NCBI GenBank assembly: GCA_005884465.1
Contig: VAZH01000038.1
Span: 1-6,551, forward strand
Length of the DNA stretch: 6,551 nt
Direction: 5' to 3'
Source of the DNA: Alphaproteobacteria bacterium
Lineage (GTDB): Bacteria > Pseudomonadota > Alphaproteobacteria > Rhizobiales > Xanthobacteraceae
In this document: piece by piece, positions 5,862 to 6,551 of the stretch
How positions within the stretch are numbered: position 1 is the first letter of the stretch
Layout: every line of letters starts with the position of its first letter
Made by a program: the position numbers and the translations under genes
The notes under the pieces: model-generated
Seen by the model: the letters and a program-made list of their open reading frames with translations, nothing else
Database searches by the model: none
What the model was told of the DNA's origin: nothing

Positions 5862-5879
5862 GACTGCCAGACGGCAGTC
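5862..5879 (-). promoter_or_regulatory. Perfect 7-base hairpin in the leader of the membrane protein gene
   Basis: GACTGCC (5862-5868) pairs with GGCAGTC (5873-5879) around a four-base loop, 21 bases before the start codon at 5840. It could be an operator dyad or a leader hairpin. It has no T run suitable for termination. Confidence 0.3.
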
Positions 5880-5892
5880 GAAATTTAATTCT

Positions 5893-5920
5893 GCGATACT
5901 CCTGCTGCGCCTATTGCCAA
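5893..5920 (-). promoter_or_regulatory. Weak candidate promoter for the membrane protein gene
   Basis: On the minus strand TTGGCA (5920-5915, five of six matches to TTGACA) and TATCGC (5898-5893, three of six matches to TATAAT) are 16 bases apart, about 50 bases before the start. The -35 falls inside the left part of repeat copy 2. The -10 is poor, so confidence is low. Confidence 0.25.
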
Positions 5921-6001
5921 GCCTAGCGAGAGTTGAGGCAAAAGCGTGCCGGTCGTAGCCCACTTGGGCGAAGACGGGCGGGTGGCGCTAGCCATCGCCC
6001 G
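5918..6001. repeat. REP-like repeat copy 2 with hairpin at the crotonase gene 3' end
   Basis: GTCGTAGCCC-ACTT-GGGCGAAGACGGGC (5952-5979) matches copy 1 at 5208-5234 with few changes and in the same orientation; the inner hairpin is GCCCA/TGGGC. Further left, CAAGCCTA (5918-5925 region) also recurs at 5181-5188, so the shared unit is longer but degenerate. A second hairpin, CGGGCG (5975-5980) with CGCCCG (5996-6001) enclosing TGGC/GCCA, lies just beyond the stop codon of the minus-strand crotonase gene and may protect or end its transcript. Confidence 0.5.
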
Positions 6002-6006
6002 CAAAT

Positions 6007-6551
6007 CTACTTCCCCGTAAACCGCGGCGGCCGTTTCTCCATAAAACTCGCGACGCCTTCGCGAAAATCGCTGCCGCGCAATGCCACCACCATCTCGCGA
6101 TTGGCGTCGATGGTCGCTTCGGCGAGCGTCTGGAACGGCACATCGTAAAGCTGCCGCTTGATCACCGCGATCGCGCTTGGCGAGACGAAGTCGGCCAGAT
6201 CGCGCGCATAGGCATAGGTCTGCTCGCGCAGCTGTTCTTGCGGGTAGAGCCGATTGACGAGACCGATGCGCAGCGCTTCGTCGCTTGAAACCCGGCGCGC
6301 GGACATCAGGAGATCGAGCGCATTGGCATGGCCGACGATGCGCGGCAGCATCCAGCTGATGCCGTGTTCGGCGATCAGACCGCGGCGAGCGAACGCCGTG
6401 GTGAAGACCGCGTTGTCGGCGGCAAAGCGCAGATCGCAATATAGCGCGTGCACGAGCCCGATGCCGGCGGTGGCGCCGTTGAGCATGCCGATCACTGGCT
6501 TGGGTATCGACGGATAATACCCGTAGCGCGTCTGCCAGTCGGGCCTGCGGT
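6007..6551 (-). CDS. Enoyl-CoA hydratase/isomerase (crotonase) family protein, C-terminal part
   Basis: The open frame enters from the right edge and gives 181 residues to the TAG at 6007-6009; a usual member has about 260-270, so roughly the first 85 are missing. It reads straight through YPSIPKPVIGMLNGATAGIG, so the internal GTG/ATG codons are not the start. The second oxyanion-hole region GATAGIG, the CDLRFAADNAVF strand, the GLIAEHGISWMLPRIVG loop, LMSARRVSSDEALRIGLVN and the ending FMEKRPPRF are all crotonase-family blocks. Aligned by eye without gaps to rat crotonase, the two hydratase glutamates (Glu144, Glu164) are Val33 and Phe53 of the fragment, while Glu61 in AEHG falls at the acidic site used by PaaG and dienoyl-CoA isomerases. 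This argues for acyl-CoA isomerase-like rather than standard hydratase activity. The substrate and pathway are unknown. A hairpin follows the stop. Confidence 0.92.
   Translation of the reverse strand, partial: RRPDWQTRYGYYPSIPKPVIGMLNGATAGIGLVHALYCDLRFAADNAVFTTAFARRGLIAEHGISWMLPRIVGHANALDLLMSARRVSSDEALRIGLVNRLYPQEQLREQTYAYARDLADFVSPSAIAVIKRQLYDVPFQTLAEATIDANREMVVALRGSDFREGVASFMEKRPPRFTGK

Noticed and set aside
5841..5963. N-terminal extension of the membrane protein to 5963
   Set aside because: The extra 41 residues overlap the REP-like repeat and show no hydrophobic or conserved pattern; ATG 5840 begins directly before the first membrane segment.
5885..6439. Minus-strand 184-codon frame at the crotonase gene
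   Set aside because: A shifted frame of the crotonase gene; the in-frame family motifs lie in the other frame ending at 6007.

Overview
The window looks like ordinary chromosomal DNA of a GC-rich alphaproteobacterium. The protein sequences, as I remember the families, fit the Bradyrhizobium/Nitrobacteraceae group best: the ppa, folD, DUF167 and YggT proteins, the acetyltransferase, and a full CtrA-type TTAA-N7-TTAAC site. This placement comes from memory and motif reading, not from a search.

Left part (1-1671). An exported alpha/beta-hydrolase-like protein is cut off at the left edge (minus strand). It diverges from a GNAT acetyltransferase (plus strand). The 280-base gap between them holds a 60-base, three-tier hairpin with a CCTCCT loop, then a CtrA-type box overlapping a good -10 hexamer. 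A complete family I inorganic pyrophosphatase (ppa) follows.

Middle (1672-4889). A short gap with an inverted repeat leads to a membrane-anchored M20 metallopeptidase of the PM20D1/carboxypeptidase S type. It converges on a minus-strand operon of three genes, in transcription order yggT (membrane protein), a DUF167/YggU protein and folD (one-carbon folate metabolism). The three are separated by 31 and 21 bases.

Right part (4890-6551). A plus-strand tRNA-Ala (anticodon CGC) has its own candidate promoter. It is followed by repetitive palindromic DNA, a small multi-pass membrane protein of unknown function on the minus strand with a locally low GC content, a second degenerate copy of the repeat, and the 3' two thirds of a crotonase-family gene running off the right edge. 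That crotonase lacks both hydratase glutamates but keeps an acidic residue at the isomerase position.

I see no mobile element with a recognisable transposase, no CRISPR array, no phage genes and no obvious new defence or biosynthetic system. Most genes are housekeeping or metabolic and their products do not form one pathway, apart from the yggT-DUF167-folD unit being co-transcribed. The parts most worth checking are the 373-473 regulatory region, the repeat-flanked membrane gene beside the tRNA, and the unusual active site of the crotonase-family protein.
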